Assembly: GCA_016125355.1 (NCBI GenBank)
Contig: WGLX01000039.1
Span: 1 to 64,000, forward strand
Length of the DNA stretch: 64,000 nucleotides
Direction of reading: 5' to 3'
From: Actinomycetales bacterium
GTDB taxonomy: Bacteria; Actinomycetota; Actinomycetes; S36-B12
How positions within the stretch are numbered: position 1 is the first letter of the stretch; each line of letters begins with the position of its first letter. The notes beneath the pieces were generated by a model that was not told the DNA's origin, searched no databases, and was given only the letters and a program-made list of their open reading frames with translations. Positions 33,155 to 46,706 of this stretch are shown here, in pieces. The translations under genes and the position numbers were made by a program.

Positions 33155-34092
33155 AGCACCTGCTCTCCGCAGCCGACCTCAGCCGGGACGAGGCGGTCCT
33201 CATCCTCGACACGGCTGCCGAGCTCGCCGCGGTGACGGACCGGTCGGTCAAGAAGCTCCCGACGCTGCGCGGCCTGACCGTCGTCAACCTGTTCTTCGAG
33301 GACTCCACGCGCACCCGGATCTCCTTCGAGGTCGCCGCCAAGCGCCTGTCCGCCGACGTCATCAACTTCGCGGCCAAGGGATCCTCGGTCTCCAAGGGCG
33401 AGAGCCTGAAGGACACCGCGCTCACCCTCGAGGCCATGGGGGCGGACGCCGTGGTCATCCGGCATCAGGCGTCCGGTGCCCCGCATCGCCTCGCCACCAG
33501 CGGATGGATCGGTGGCTCCGTGGTCAATGCGGGCGACGGGACGCACGAGCACCCCACACAGGCCCTGCTCGATGCGTTCACCCTCCGGCGGCACCTGCGC
33601 GACGGAGCCGGCGACCTCGCGGGGCTGCGGGTGGCGATCGTGGGCGACATCCTGCACAGCCGGGTGGCCCGCTCGAACGTGCTTCTGCTCCAGACCCTCG
33701 GCGCCGACGTCACCCTCATCGCGCCCCCGACCCTCATGCCCTTCGGGGTCGAGTCCTGGCCGTGCCGGTTCTCCTACGACATCGACGCCGTGCTCCCGGA
33801 CGTCGACGCCGTGATGATGCTGCGCGTGCAGGCGGAGCGCATGCAGGCCGCATACTTCCCGTCCTCCCTCGAGTACTCGCGGATGTACGGACTGGACTCG
33901 CGGCGCATGGCGATGCTGCCCGAGCACGCCATCGTCATGCACCCGGGTCCGATGAACCGGGGCATGGAGATCTCCGCCGATGTGGCCGACTCACCGCGGG
34001 CGGTGATGGTCGAGCAGGTCACCAACGGGGTCAACGTGCGCATGGCCGTGCTCTACCTCCTGCTCGGGGGCAGGCAGGAGGAGACCCGATGA
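33151..34092 (+). CDS. pyrB: Aspartate carbamoyltransferase catalytic subunit
   Basis: Condenses carbamoyl phosphate with aspartate, the committed step. The 313-residue protein has [13 protein letters not shown] (carbamoyl phosphate site), a later [14 protein letters not shown] and MHPGPMNRG. No pyrI regulatory subunit follows, as is usual in this phylum. A GGAGGGGGAGG tract precedes the start. Confidence 0.96.
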   Translation: MKHLLSAADLSRDEAVLILDTAAELAAVTDRSVKKLPTLRGLTVVNLFFEDSTRTRISFEVAAKRLSADVINFAAKGSSVSKGESLKDTALTLEAMGADAVVIRHQASGAPHRLATSGWIGGSVVNAGDGTHEHPTQALLDAFTLRRHLRDGAGDLAGLRVAIVGDILHSRVARSNVLLLQTLGADVTLIAPPTLMPFGVESWPCRFSYDIDAVLPDVDAVMMLRVQAERMQAAYFPSSLEYSRMYGLDSRRMAMLPEHAIVMHPGPMNRGMEISADVADSPRAVMVEQVTNGVNVRMAVLYLLLGGRQEETR

Positions 34093-34105
34093 GTGAGGAG
34101 AGCTG

Positions 34106-35389
34106 ATGTCCGCAACGGTGCTCAGGGGAGTCCGCCCCTATGGGGAGGACCCGGTCGACATCGTCATCGCCGATGGCGTGATCGTCGATCTCGTGGCCCC
34201 GGGCAGCGGCGACGGTGAGGTCATCGACGCCGACGGCCTGATCGCGCTCCCCGGCTTCGTCGACGTGCATACCCACCTGCGGGAGCCCGGACGCGAGGAC
34301 GCGGAAACGGTGCGCACCGGATCCCAGGCGGCGGCCCTCGGCGGGTTCACCTGCGTGCATGCCATGGCGAACACCAGTCCCGTCGCGGACACTGCCGGCG
34401 TGGTCGAGCAGGTCTGGCGACTAGGCCAGGAGGCCGGTCTCGTCGACGTGCGGCCGGTCGGCGCGGTGACGGTCGGCCTCGAGGGCCAGCGCATGGCCGA
34501 GCTCGGCGCGATGGCCGAGAGCGCCGCCCGGGTGCGCATGTTCAGTGATGACGGCAAGTGCGTCCACGACGCGGTGCTCATGCGCCGTGCGCTGGAGTAC
34601 GTCAAGGCGTTCGACGGCGTCGTCGCGCAGCACGCGCAGGAGCCGCGGCTGACCGAGAACGCGCAGATGAACGAGGGCGAGCTCTCCGGTCGCCTCGGCC
34701 TGGCCGGTTGGCCGGCGGTCGCCGAGGAGGCGATCATCGCCCGTGACGTCCTGCTGGCCCAGCACGTCGGCTCCCGCCTGCACGTCTGCCACGTCTCCAC
34801 AGCGGGATCGGTCGAGGTGGTCCGCTGGGCGAAGTCCAAGGGGATCAACGTCACCGCCGAGGTGACGCCGCACCACCTGCTGCTCACCGAGGAGCTGGTG
34901 GCGACCTACGACCCGATCTACAAGGTCAATCCGCCGCTGCGCAGAGCCGAGGACGTCGAGGCGCTGCGGGCGGCCCTGGCCGACGGCACCATCGACGCCA
35001 TCGCGACGGATCATGCGCCGCATCCGCGCGAGGACAAGGACTGCGAGTGGGCGGCCGCTGCCATGGGCATGCTGGGACTCGAGACCGCCTTCAGCATCGC
35101 CCTGGACACCATGGTGCGGCCCGGCCTCCTGTCCTGGCGCGAACTGGCCCAGCGCATGTCCGCAGCCCCCGCGCGCATCGGCCGGGTCGCCACGCAGGGG
35201 CACGACCTGGTCGTCGGTGCGGTCGCGAACATCGCCGTCGTCGATCCCTCGGCGTCCCGGGTCGTGTCCGGAGCCGATCTCGCATCGAAGAGCAGCAACA
35301 CCCCGTACGCGGGCATGGAGCTGCCGGGCCGGGTCGTCCACACGCTCTTCGCCGGCACCCCGACGGTGCGGGACGGAGCCCTCGCGTGA
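34106..35389 (+). CDS. pyrC: Dihydroorotase
   Basis: Zinc amidohydrolase closing carbamoyl aspartate to dihydroorotate. The 427-residue type I enzyme has the metal motif DVHTHLREPG (about 51-60), HAMANTSP, HVCHVSTAGS with ligand histidines, and ATDHAPHP with the catalytic Asp. A purine-rich site (GTGAGGAGAG) precedes the ATG. It overlaps the next gene (GTGA). Confidence 0.95.
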   Translation: MSATVLRGVRPYGEDPVDIVIADGVIVDLVAPGSGDGEVIDADGLIALPGFVDVHTHLREPGREDAETVRTGSQAAALGGFTCVHAMANTSPVADTAGVVEQVWRLGQEAGLVDVRPVGAVTVGLEGQRMAELGAMAESAARVRMFSDDGKCVHDAVLMRRALEYVKAFDGVVAQHAQEPRLTENAQMNEGELSGRLGLAGWPAVAEEAIIARDVLLAQHVGSRLHVCHVSTAGSVEVVRWAKSKGINVTAEVTPHHLLLTEELVATYDPIYKVNPPLRRAEDVEALRAALADGTIDAIATDHAPHPREDKDCEWAAAAMGMLGLETAFSIALDTMVRPGLLSWRELAQRMSAAPARIGRVATQGHDLVVGAVANIAVVDPSASRVVSGADLASKSSNTPYAGMELPGRVVHTLFAGTPTVRDGALA

Positions 35390-35955
35390 TCGCTGCCGTG
35401 GTTCCCGCGTCCGCCCCGCTGGCCGACTACACCGAGCAGGCCCAGGTCACCGACTGGCCGGCGCGGCTGGTCTTCGTGCTGATCCTGCTGGCCCTGATCG
35501 GGCTCGCCCTGTGGGGTATGCGGCGCGGGTGGCGCAACCGCGCAGCGCGGCAGGCGGACGTGCCGGCCCCGGCGGATGCGGCGCCGGCGGGCGCGGTGCT
35601 CGGAACACCCGTCGCCGGTCAGTTCGCGGGCACGGGGGTCAACGGCGACTGGATGAACCGCATCGTCGTCCACGACCTCGGGGTGCGCAGCCGCGCGGCG
35701 CTCTCCTACGGCTCGACCGGCATCCTCCTGGAGCGCGAGGGCGCGCGCAGCGTGTTCATCCCTGCGGATACCGTCGTCGGCGTGCGCACCGATCGCGGGG
35801 TCGCCGGCACGGTCACGTCCAAGGACGGGATGATCGTGGTGAGCTGGCGGCTCGGTGATCGCGTCCTCGACACCGGCTTCCGGGCGGACTCCGCATCCGA
35901 CCACGCGGATGTGTTGGATGGCCTCATGGCCACGTTCACCTCGGACGCTCGATGA
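35386..35955 (+). CDS. Conserved membrane-anchored protein between pyrC and carA
   Basis: The 189-residue protein has one N-terminal TM helix (about 25-45, preceded by a short outside segment), a basic stop-transfer, an Ala/Pro linker and a C-terminal beta-rich domain (about 85-185) with [14 protein letters not shown] similarly placed membrane/export-annotated gene is found in the mycobacterial pyr cluster. Function is unknown. It overlaps the pyrC stop and is probably part of the pyr transcript. Confidence 0.75.
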   Translation: MIAAVVPASAPLADYTEQAQVTDWPARLVFVLILLALIGLALWGMRRGWRNRAARQADVPAPADAAPAGAVLGTPVAGQFAGTGVNGDWMNRIVVHDLGVRSRAALSYGSTGILLEREGARSVFIPADTVVGVRTDRGVAGTVTSKDGMIVVSWRLGDRVLDTGFRADSASDHADVLDGLMATFTSDAR

Positions 35956-35974
35956 TCTCGACGGGAGTGCAGTG

Positions 35975-37137
35975 ATGCCCAAGGACGTGCCCGCGGTACT
36001 GGTCCTCGAGGACGGCCGCACGATGCATGGCGACGCCTACGGGGCGGTCGGCACGACCTTCGGGGAGGCCGTCTTCTCCACGGGCATGAGCGGCTATCAG
36101 GAGACGCTCACCGATCCGTCGTATCACCGCCAGGTCGTCATCATGACCGCCCCCCACATCGGCAATACCGGCATGAATGACGAGGATCCCGAGTCCGGGC
36201 GCATCTGGGTGGCCGGCTACGTGGTCCGGGACCCGTCGCGGATCGCGTCCAACTGGCGGGCGACGGCCAGCCTCGACGACCGGCTCGCGCAGCAGGGCAT
36301 CGTGGGCATCTCCGGGGTCGACACGCGGGCCCTCACGCGCCACCTGCGCGAGCGCGGCGCCATGCGCGTCGGCATCTTCAGCGGTCCCGATGCCGAGCGC
36401 ACTCCGGGAGAGCTCCTAGCGCTCGTCCAGGCGAGCCCGCAGATGGAGGGCGCGAACCTCACGGCCGACGTGACGACCGCCCAGGCGTACGTGATCCCGG
36501 CGGATGGCGAGAAGCGCTACACCGTCGCCGCGGTCGATCTCGGCATCAAGTCCATGACCCCCCACGAGATGGCCCGCCGTGGGATGGAGGTGCACGTCGT
36601 CCCGGCGACCTGGAGCGCCGACCAGATCCGCGCCCTCGAGCCCGATGGCGTCTTCTTCTCCAACGGACCTGGGGACCCCGCGACGGCCGACGCCGCCGTC
36701 ACCGTCATGTCCTCGTTCCTGGAGGAGGGGCGTCCGGTCTTCGGCATCTGCTTCGGCAACCAGGTCCTCGGCCGTGCCCTCGGCCTGGGCACCTACAAGC
36801 TGCGGTTCGGGCACCGGGGCATCAACCAGCCCGTGCAGGACCTCCGATCCGGACGGGTCGCGGTCACGGCGCACAACCACGGGTTCGCGGTCGACGCTCC
36901 ACGAGAGGGGGCCTTCGACACGCCCTTCGGAGCGGCGACGGTGAGCCACGTGTGCCTCAACGATGACGTCGTCGAGGGGCTGCGCTGCCTCGACGTGCCG
37001 GCGTTCAGCGTGCAGTACCACCCGGAGGCCGCGGCCGGACCGCACGACGCCAACTACCTGTTCGACGAGTTCGCCGCCCTCATGGACTCCGCACGGGAGG
37101 AACGCACAGCCCCGCCAACGGAAGGAGAGGGCGCCTG

Positions 37138-37138
<1 letters not shown>
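35975..37138 (+). CDS. carA: Carbamoyl-phosphate synthase small subunit
   Basis: Glutaminase subunit supplying ammonia to CarB. The 387-residue protein has an N-terminal CPSase small-chain domain with [16 protein letters not shown] and a class I amidotransferase domain with [22 protein letters not shown] (nucleophile Cys about 255) and [16 protein letters not shown] 35975 has GGGAG 7 bases upstream; GTG 35972 is in frame but poorer. It shares one base with carB (TGATG). Confidence 0.95.
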
Positions 37139-40457
<3,319 letters not shown>

Positions 40458-40458
<1 letters not shown>

Positions 40459-41312
40459 TGGCCGTCCAGGTGCGAGGAGAGATCCTCGACGTCCGGCGCT
40501 CGGGTGCGTACCACGTGCTGTCGCTGACGGCCCCGGGCATCTCCGAGGTGACCCGGCCCGGGCACTTCGTGAACCTCGCGATCGGTGGCGAGGAGTCGAG
40601 CATGCTGCTGCGCCGGTCCTTCGCGGTGCACCAGGTGCAGTCCCGCGGCGTCTACGGCGGCACGCTGGACATCGTCGTCAGCGTGAAGGGCAACGGCACG
40701 CGCTGGCTCGCCGACCGACGCCGCCACGATGCCATCGACATCGTCGGGCCGCTCGGCCGTCCGTTCGTCCTGCCCAAGGAGCGGGTCAACGCCGTGCTCG
40801 TCGGCGGCGGCTACGGATCGGCCCCGCTGTTCATGCTCGCCGAGCAGCTGCGCGAGCGCGGCTGCCGGGTCGATGTCGTGGTGGGCGCCGGAACCGAGGA
40901 GAAGCTCTTCGGGACCCTCGAGCTCAAGCGCCTCGCCTCCACTCTGACCGTGACCACGGACGACGGATCCCTGGGGGAGCGCGGCCTGGTCACGGACGTG
41001 CTGCCCGATGTCATGGATCGGGTCAACGCCGACGTCGTGTACGCCTGCGGCCCCATGCCGATGCTCGCCTCCGTGGCCCGGATTGCCGAGGAGCGCAAGG
41101 CGTACTCGCAGTGCGCGGTCGAGGAGGCCATGGCCTGCGGCATCGGCGTGTGCATGACATGTGTGCTCCCGGTCGTCGGCCAGGACGGGATCACCCGGAT
41201 GCTCCGGTCGTGCACGGAGGGCCCGGTGTTCCGCGGTGACCGGGTGCGCTGGTCCGAGATCGGCACGATCCCGCCCGACACCCTCGGCGCACCCGTGCAG
41301 GGAGGTCACTGA
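40458..41312 (+). CDS. pyrK: Dihydroorotate dehydrogenase electron-transfer subunit
   Basis: The 284-residue FAD and [2Fe-2S] protein passes electrons from PyrD to NAD. It has a flavin-reductase-like N-terminal barrel with LLRRSFAVH (FAD site), a nucleotide-binding VGGGYGSAPLF, and the cluster motif CGIGVCMTC with a later Cys in RSCTEG. This pattern fits PyrK of class 1B enzymes. The GTG overlaps the carB stop with GGAAGGGG upstream. Together with pyrD it defines an NAD-linked dehydrogenase. Confidence 0.9.
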
Positions 41313-42337
41313 TGACGCGCGCACTCATCTCCCAGGGCCCCCTGCCGGGCCAGGACCCGCTGCCCCCGGTCGACATGTCCACCCGCCTCGGCGACCTCGA
41401 GCTTCCGAGCCCGGTGGTCACGGCCTCCGGAACGGCGGCCGCGGGTCGCGAGTTGGACCAGTTCTTCGACATCACGAGCATCGGCGCCGTGGTCACGAAG
41501 AGCGTGATGCTGCAGCCCCGCAGCGGCCGCCCGACACCGCGCATGGCGGAGACGCCGAGCGGCATGCTCAACTCGATCGGCCTGCAGGGGCCCGGGATCG
41601 ACCACTTCATCGAGCATGACCTGACGTGGCTCAGCGAGCGGGGGGCCCGCACGATCGTGTCGATCGCGGGCGGCACCGTCGATGAGTTCTCCAAGCTCGC
41701 TGCCCGGCTCCGGACCGTTCGGGGCGTGGCGGCCATCGAGGTCAACATCTCGTGCCCCAACGTGGAGAACCGTGGGCTGGTGTTCGCCTGCGAGACCGGG
41801 TCGGCCTCCGATGTCGTCCAGGCGGTGAAGCGTCACTCCGACCCGCGCATGCCGATCTTCGCGAAGCTGTCTCCCGACGTCACCGACATCGTGTCGATCG
41901 CGCAGGCCGTGGTCCGTGCGGGTGCCACGGGCGTCTCGGTCATCAACACCCTCCTCGGCATGGTCATCAACACCGACACCATGCGTCCGCACCTCGCGGG
42001 CACCACCGGCGGCCTGTCGGGGCCGGCGATCCGGCCGGTGGCCGTGCGCTGCGTGTGGGACATCCGGCAGGCTTTCCCCGACCTGCCGATCATCGGCATG
42101 GGCGGTATCCGCAACGGCAACGATGCGCTCGAGTTCATCCTGGCGGGGGCGAACGCGGTGGCGGCGGGGACGGTCATCTTCCACGATCCCTCGTCGCCGA
42201 TGAGGATCCACAACGAGCTCCAGCGCGCGCTGGCGGGGCACGGCTTCAGCCGACTGCAGGATGCCATCGGCTACGCGCATCGCCCTGCGGACCCCGAGCC
42301 CGAGCCCGACGACGACTTCGACTTCATCACGGAGTGA
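41312..42337 (+). CDS. pyrD: Dihydroorotate dehydrogenase, class 1B catalytic subunit
   Basis: FMN enzyme oxidising dihydroorotate to orotate. The 341-residue protein is longer than usual through a 20-residue N-terminal extension and an acidic tail. It has [32 protein letters not shown] with the class 1 pattern, [10 protein letters not shown] and [21 protein letters not shown]. Absence of a membrane anchor and the adjacent pyrK argue for class 1B. GGAGG lies 6 bases before the ATG. Confidence 0.93.
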   Translation: MTRALISQGPLPGQDPLPPVDMSTRLGDLELPSPVVTASGTAAAGRELDQFFDITSIGAVVTKSVMLQPRSGRPTPRMAETPSGMLNSIGLQGPGIDHFIEHDLTWLSERGARTIVSIAGGTVDEFSKLAARLRTVRGVAAIEVNISCPNVENRGLVFACETGSASDVVQAVKRHSDPRMPIFAKLSPDVTDIVSIAQAVVRAGATGVSVINTLLGMVINTDTMRPHLAGTTGGLSGPAIRPVAVRCVWDIRQAFPDLPIIGMGGIRNGNDALEFILAGANAVAAGTVIFHDPSSPMRIHNELQRALAGHGFSRLQDAIGYAHRPADPEPEPDDDFDFITE

Positions 42338-42339
42338 CG

Positions 42340-43062
42340 GTGACCACTACGACCTACGCCCCCATCGCCGTCGCCATGGACGCACCCTCCCTGTCGGCGG
42401 TCTCCACCTGGACGGAGGCCGTCGCCCCGGTGGTCTCGACCGTGAAGGTGGGGCTCGAGGTGTTCTGCCGTGAGGGGGCGGACGCCGTCACAGCGGCCCG
42501 CACGGCGGCGACCAGCGCCGGGCATCCGGACATCGGTGTCTTCCTCGACCTCAAGCTGCACGACATCCCGGCGACGGTGGGCGGTGCGGCGCGCGCGGTG
42601 GCGGGCCTGCGCCCGACCTACCTCACGGTGCACGCCTCCGGGGGCCCGGAGATGATCGCGGCCGCGGTGGCCGCCCTACCCGAGTGCCGGATCACGGCGG
42701 TGACCATCCTCACCTCGCTCGACGAGGAGGCCCTGGACCGCGTGGGCCTGGCCGGCCCCGCGGGGGCCGCGGCCGTGCGTCTGGCCCGGCTGGCCGTCGA
42801 GGCCGGCGCCGGCGCGATCGTGTGCTCTCCTCAGGAGGTGGCCGCGATCCGCGCGGTGGTCCCGGACGACATCGTCCTCATCACCCCCGGGGTACGACCG
42901 GCGGGCGCGAGCCTGGATGACCAGAAGCGGGTGGCGACTCCCGCCCGGGCGATGGCGGACGGGGCCGACCTGCTGGTGATCGGGCGTCCGATCACGGGGG
43001 CGGCGGACCAGCGTGCGGCAGCGGTCGCCATCGCCGCCGAGCTGGCAGGCGAGTCGGCGTGA
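42340..43062 (+). CDS. pyrF: Orotidine 5'-phosphate decarboxylase
   Basis: Last step to UMP. The 240-residue TIM barrel has the Asp-Lys-Asp motif in [15 protein letters not shown] (about 62-76), [17 protein letters not shown] and [12 protein letters not shown] 42340 has GGAG 5 bases upstream; GTG 42334, overlapping the pyrD stop, is an alternative. It overlaps mihF by 4 bases (GTGA), so pyr expression reaches into the mihF-gmk genes. Confidence 0.94.
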   Translation: MTTTTYAPIAVAMDAPSLSAVSTWTEAVAPVVSTVKVGLEVFCREGADAVTAARTAATSAGHPDIGVFLDLKLHDIPATVGGAARAVAGLRPTYLTVHASGGPEMIAAAVAALPECRITAVTILTSLDEEALDRVGLAGPAGAAAVRLARLAVEAGAGAIVCSPQEVAAIRAVVPDDIVLITPGVRPAGASLDDQKRVATPARAMADGADLLVIGRPITGAADQRAAAVAIAAELAGESA

Positions 43063-43394
43063 CGACCCCGCCACGGTCCTCCGAGCAGAGGGCCGACGCG
43101 CTCGCGGCGGCCCATCAGACCCGGCAGGAGCGGGCCCGGCTGCGGGCTGCCCTGAAGGCCCGGGAGCTCACCGGCCTCGACGTGCTCCTCGGGGCAGCCG
43201 AGCATCCGGCCTGGGCATCGGCGCGGGTCTCCTGGCTCCTGCAGAGCCTGCCGGGGGTCGGCGCCGTCCGGGCGGAGCGGATGATGTCCGAGCTGGGCAT
43301 CGCCCCCTCCCGGCGGATCCAAGGGCTCGGGGAGCGGCAGCGCGCTGCCCTCGTCGAGCGGCTCGGGCAGCGCGAGGCAGGGAGCGACGCATGA
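43059..43394 (+). CDS. mihF: Actinobacterial integration host factor
   Basis: The 111-residue basic DNA-binding nucleoid protein is of the actinobacterial type, unrelated to enteric IHF. It has a charged N-terminal helix (about 8-50) and a helix-two-turn-helix/HhH region with [22 protein letters not shown]. Placement between pyrF and gmk is standard in this phylum. It overlaps both neighbours (GTGA, ATGA). Confidence 0.93.
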   Translation: MTTPPRSSEQRADALAAAHQTRQERARLRAALKARELTGLDVLLGAAEHPAWASARVSWLLQSLPGVGAVRAERMMSELGIAPSRRIQGLGERQRAALVERLGQREAGSDA

Positions 43395-43954
43395 CCGCCC
43401 CGCTGGTCGTCGTCTCCGGCCCGTCGGGGGTGGGGAAGAGCACCGTGGTGGCCGAGGCCCTCGCCCAGGACCCGGGCATCTGGCTCTCGGTGAGCGCCAC
43501 CACGCGGGCACCCCGACCGGGGGAGCAGGACGGGCGGGAGTACTTCTTCGTCAGCCCGGAGCGGTTCGACGAGCTGGTGGCTACCGACGGACTCCTCGAG
43601 TGGGCCGAGTACGCGGGCAACCGCTATGGGACGCCTCGCGCCGCCGTGGAGGAGCGCCGGGAGGCCGAGGTGCCGGTGCTGCTCGAGATCGAGGTCCAGG
43701 GCGCCCGCCAGATCCGCGAGGCCGTGCCGGGCGCTCTCCTCGTGTTCCTTGCGCCCCCGTCCTGGGAGGTCCTGGAGGACCGACTGACCGGCCGAGGGAC
43801 CGAATCGCCCGAATCGGTCGAGCGCAGGCTGCAGGCGGCCCGAGAGGAGCTGGCCGCCGCGGGGGAGTTCGACACCGTGCTCGTGAACGCCGATGTCCGG
43901 GAGTGCGCGCAGGCCTTGATAGCATTGGTGGCCGATGCGCACCGGAATTCCTGA
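43391..43954 (+). CDS. gmk: Guanylate kinase
   Basis: Phosphorylates GMP to GDP. The 187-residue protein has the P-loop [10 protein letters not shown] (about 9-18), [20 protein letters not shown] (GMP-binding), [13 protein letters not shown] and [12 protein letters not shown]. It is coupled to mihF by ATGA. A TAGCAT box (43920-43925) inside its 3' end could drive rpoZ. Confidence 0.95.
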   Translation: MTAPLVVVSGPSGVGKSTVVAEALAQDPGIWLSVSATTRAPRPGEQDGREYFFVSPERFDELVATDGLLEWAEYAGNRYGTPRAAVEERREAEVPVLLEIEVQGARQIREAVPGALLVFLAPPSWEVLEDRLTGRGTESPESVERRLQAAREELAAAGEFDTVLVNADVRECAQALIALVADAHRNS

Positions 43955-43998
43955 TCGCTGCTGCATCCGTATCCATTACCACTGAATGAGGCCGTGAC

Positions 43999-44313
43999 GT
44001 GAGCAGTGCCATCCGCCCCGAGGGCATCACCCATCCCTCGATCGACGAGCTGCTGGAGAAGACCGACTCCAAGTACTCCCTGGTGATCTACGCGTCGAAG
44101 CGGGCCCGTCAGATCAACGCCTACTACTCCCAGCTCGGCGAGGGCCTCCTGGAGTATGTCGGGCCCCTCGTGGAGACCCACCTGCAGGAGAAGCCGCTGT
44201 CCATCGCGCTTCGTGAGATCGACGCCGGCCTCCTGACCAGCACCCCGATCGCCGAGGGCGAGGCGGCCGACGTGGTCGCGTCCGCCGACGTCGACGCGTC
44301 CACGGACGAGTAG
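43999..44313 (+). CDS. rpoZ: RNA polymerase omega subunit
   Basis: The 104-residue protein stabilises RNA polymerase assembly. It has [32 protein letters not shown], typical of actinobacterial omega. The acidic Ala/Asp-rich tail is common in this group. GTG 43999 gives a normal N-terminus. It has a 44-base gap from gmk, and coaBC starts 3 bases after its stop. Confidence 0.94.
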   Translation: MSSAIRPEGITHPSIDELLEKTDSKYSLVIYASKRARQINAYYSQLGEGLLEYVGPLVETHLQEKPLSIALREIDAGLLTSTPIAEGEAADVVASADVDASTDE

Positions 44314-44316
44314 TCC

Positions 44317-45534
44317 ATGTCCGCCGCGCCGAAGGTCGTCCTCGGCGTTGCCGGCGGCATCGCGGCCTACAAGGCCTGCGAGGTCCTAAGGGGCCTCACC
44401 GAATCCGGGGCGGACGTGACCGTTGTCCCGACCGAGGCGGCCCTGCGCTTCGTGGGCGCGGCCACGTGGTCCGCCCTCTCCGGCAAGCCCGTCAGCACCG
44501 ACGTGTGGACGGGCGCCGATCGCGTGCCCCACGTCCGCCTCGGCCAGCAGGCGGATCTCGTCCTCGTCGCACCCGCGACGGCAGACCTGATCGCCCGGGC
44601 CACCCACGGCCTGGCCGACGACCTGCTCACGAACATCCTGCTCACGGCTCGCTGCCCGGTCGTGCTCGCGCCCGCGATGCACACGGAGATGTGGGAGCAT
44701 CCGGCCACCCAGCACAATGTGGCCACCCTGCGGGCACGAGGCGTGCTCGTGCTCGACCCTGCCGTGGGACGCCTGACGGGCGCAGACACCGGCCCGGGGC
44801 GCCTGCCGGACCCCGCAGCCATCGTGGCGGCGGCCCACGACGTCCTGCGCCGGGGTGGCCTCCCTGACGACCTCGCCGGCCGCCGGGTGGTCGTCAGCGC
44901 GGGCGGCACGCAGGAGGCTTGGGATCCGGTGCGCTACCTGGGCAATCGCAGCAGCGGGCGGCAGGGGGTGGACCTGGCGCGCACGGCGATCTCGCGCGGA
45001 GCCGAGGTCATCCTGGTGGCGGGCAGCATGGACGTCGAACCACCGGCCGGTGCGCGCGTGGTCCGAGTCGTGTCCGCGGAGGACATGCGCCGCGCCATGC
45101 ACGACGAGGCTGCGGCCGCCGACGTCATCGTCATGGCCGCTGCGGTGGCCGACTTCCGGCCGGTCGCCGCCGGCGACGAGAAGATCAAGCGGGGAGACGG
45201 ACCTCAGGATGTGAGCCTCCCGCTCACGCAGAACGTCGACATCCTCGCCGAGCTCGTCGCGAAGCGCGGGGGAGCGGCCCGTCCCGTCATCGTTGGCTTC
45301 GCGGCCGAGACCGGGTCGGCGGGCAAGGACGTCCTGACCCTCGGCCGGGAGAAGCTGGCCCGCAAGGGCTGCGACCTGCTGGTCGTCAATGACGTGTCCG
45401 GCGACAAGGTGTTCGGACAGACGGAGAACGAGGTGGTCATCCTCGGAGCGGATGGCTCCGAGCTGCCCGTCGCCCGCACCTCCAAGGCCGGCATCGCCGA
45501 CGCGATCTGGGACGCGGTGGTCGCACGGCAGTGA
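44317..45534 (+). CDS. coaBC: Bifunctional phosphopantothenoylcysteine decarboxylase/synthase
   Basis: Two steps of coenzyme A synthesis. The 405-residue protein has an N-terminal flavodoxin-like CoaC domain with GVAGGIAAYKACEV and LAPAMHTEMWEHPA (active-site region) and a C-terminal CoaB domain with VVVSAGGTQEAWDPVRYLGNRSSG and a later NDVSGDKVFG. No Shine-Dalgarno is evident; translation is probably coupled to rpoZ. The usual neighbour metK is displaced 3.3 kb by an accessory pair. Confidence 0.94.
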   Translation: MSAAPKVVLGVAGGIAAYKACEVLRGLTESGADVTVVPTEAALRFVGAATWSALSGKPVSTDVWTGADRVPHVRLGQQADLVLVAPATADLIARATHGLADDLLTNILLTARCPVVLAPAMHTEMWEHPATQHNVATLRARGVLVLDPAVGRLTGADTGPGRLPDPAAIVAAAHDVLRRGGLPDDLAGRRVVVSAGGTQEAWDPVRYLGNRSSGRQGVDLARTAISRGAEVILVAGSMDVEPPAGARVVRVVSAEDMRRAMHDEAAAADVIVMAAAVADFRPVAAGDEKIKRGDGPQDVSLPLTQNVDILAELVAKRGGAARPVIVGFAAETGSAGKDVLTLGREKLARKGCDLLVVNDVSGDKVFGQTENEVVILGADGSELPVARTSKAGIADAIWDAVVARQ

Positions 45535-45542
45535 TGCGTCGG

Positions 45543-45548
45543 TAGTCT
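45543..45548 (+). promoter_or_regulatory. -10 box TAGTCT for the pepsin-like gene
   Basis: It predicts a start near 45555 and a leader of about 33 bases with TGGAG before the GTG. Confidence 0.45.
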
Positions 45549-45587
45549 CCCGGACGTCGCTTCGAATGTCTCCCTCTGGAGTTGCCT

Positions 45588-46637
45588 GTGTGCCGCCGTG
45601 CCTGGCTGACCGTGGCCGGTGCGGCCGCTGTCCTCGCCCTCCTCATCCCGCCGGGATCCGCGGCGGTCGCTGATGAACCCGCGCCGCTGAACGGAGGACA
45701 GGCGGCCAGCAGCCAGCCGGTCACCGTCGATGTTCCGATGCCCACGGTTCCCGCGCCCGGACGCCAGGGAATGAACGGCGTCGTCGAGATCCGGGTCGGA
45801 CGCTCTGCGCCCTTCCTCGTCATGGTCGACACGGGGTCGGTCGGCCTGCGGGTCTTCCCCGGGGCCTGGGGGTCCACGCCGCGAGGCGTCACCCTCACCG
45901 ACCAGCGCCTGCAGACGGGCACGGGCGGCGATGCGTTCCGGGGCCTCCTCGGCCGGTCCCCCCTGACGATCGGTGGGGTGACCACCACGCGGGCCATCGG
46001 CTTCCAGTACGTCAACACCGATGCGGCGATCATCCGCGGCTGGGCGGCGAAGCGCGTCTACGGGATCCTCGGCATCGGCACCGGACGGTATCGACTGGCC
46101 AACCCGCTGTCCGCCCTCCCCGGGGAAGCGGGCCTGCGCTGGAGCGTCCACCTGGGCGGGGACCCGCTGACTCGGCGCTCCGGCATGGGGCACCTCGTCC
46201 TGGGCGCCCGGCAGCCCACCTCGGCGATCGCCAGCTTCCAGCTCCCGCCGCTGGGACCCGACGGCTACGGTGCGCTGCTCTGGGACGACCACAAGGCGCC
46301 CGGCTGCTGGACGTTCGGGACGATGCGCGAGACCTGCGTCGACACCTGGTTCGACTCGGGTTTCCACCCGATGCGCGTCAAGGGTGCGGACTTCCGACGG
46401 GTTCCCGTCAATGCGGCGGGCCAGGTGCGCCCGGGGACGTCGATCGCGCTGGCGGATGTCGGCAGTGCCTTCGAGGCCTGGCGCTTCCGCGCCGGCCGCA
46501 CGGCATCGGCGGACCAGGTCCGCATCCTCGCCAAGGGCCGTCCCGGGATCAACACGGGCAACGCCCCCTTCTTCCGCTTCACGGTGTCGTACGACGTCGC
46601 GAACGGGCTGGTCAGCCTGTCCGACCGGCGTGGCTGA
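45588..46637 (+). CDS. Secreted pepsin-like (A1-type) aspartic protease candidate
   Basis: The 349-residue protein starts at GTG 45588, 6 bases after TGGAG; a TTG at 45582 is less likely. A Sec signal peptide covers about 1-29. The mature part has MVDTGSVGLRVF (D81-T-G-S), YGILGIGTG (about 159-165, resembling the pepsin DGILGLG motif) and WFDSGFHPM (D256-S-G) after C240 and C250. Two Asp-(Thr/Ser)-Gly motifs about 175 residues apart in a single chain fit a bilobal pepsin fold. Function is inferred from motifs; related DUF3443-type proteins may be inactive. It lies upstream of a sulfatase gene by 69 bases, probably on the same transcript. Confidence 0.65.
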   Translation: MCRRAWLTVAGAAAVLALLIPPGSAAVADEPAPLNGGQAASSQPVTVDVPMPTVPAPGRQGMNGVVEIRVGRSAPFLVMVDTGSVGLRVFPGAWGSTPRGVTLTDQRLQTGTGGDAFRGLLGRSPLTIGGVTTTRAIGFQYVNTDAAIIRGWAAKRVYGILGIGTGRYRLANPLSALPGEAGLRWSVHLGGDPLTRRSGMGHLVLGARQPTSAIASFQLPPLGPDGYGALLWDDHKAPGCWTFGTMRETCVDTWFDSGFHPMRVKGADFRRVPVNAAGQVRPGTSIALADVGSAFEAWRFRAGRTASADQVRILAKGRPGINTGNAPFFRFTVSYDVANGLVSLSDRRG

Positions 46638-46706
46638 CCGACCTCGGATCGCCACCTCCTTCCACCCCGCCTCTGCCAGCCCGACCGACGACGACAGGAC
46701 ACTGAC

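Noticed and set aside
43920-43998. TAGCAT promoter for rpoZ inside gmk
   Set aside because: Fits TANNNT but leaves a leader of about 67 bases and no supporting -35; mentioned under gmk only.
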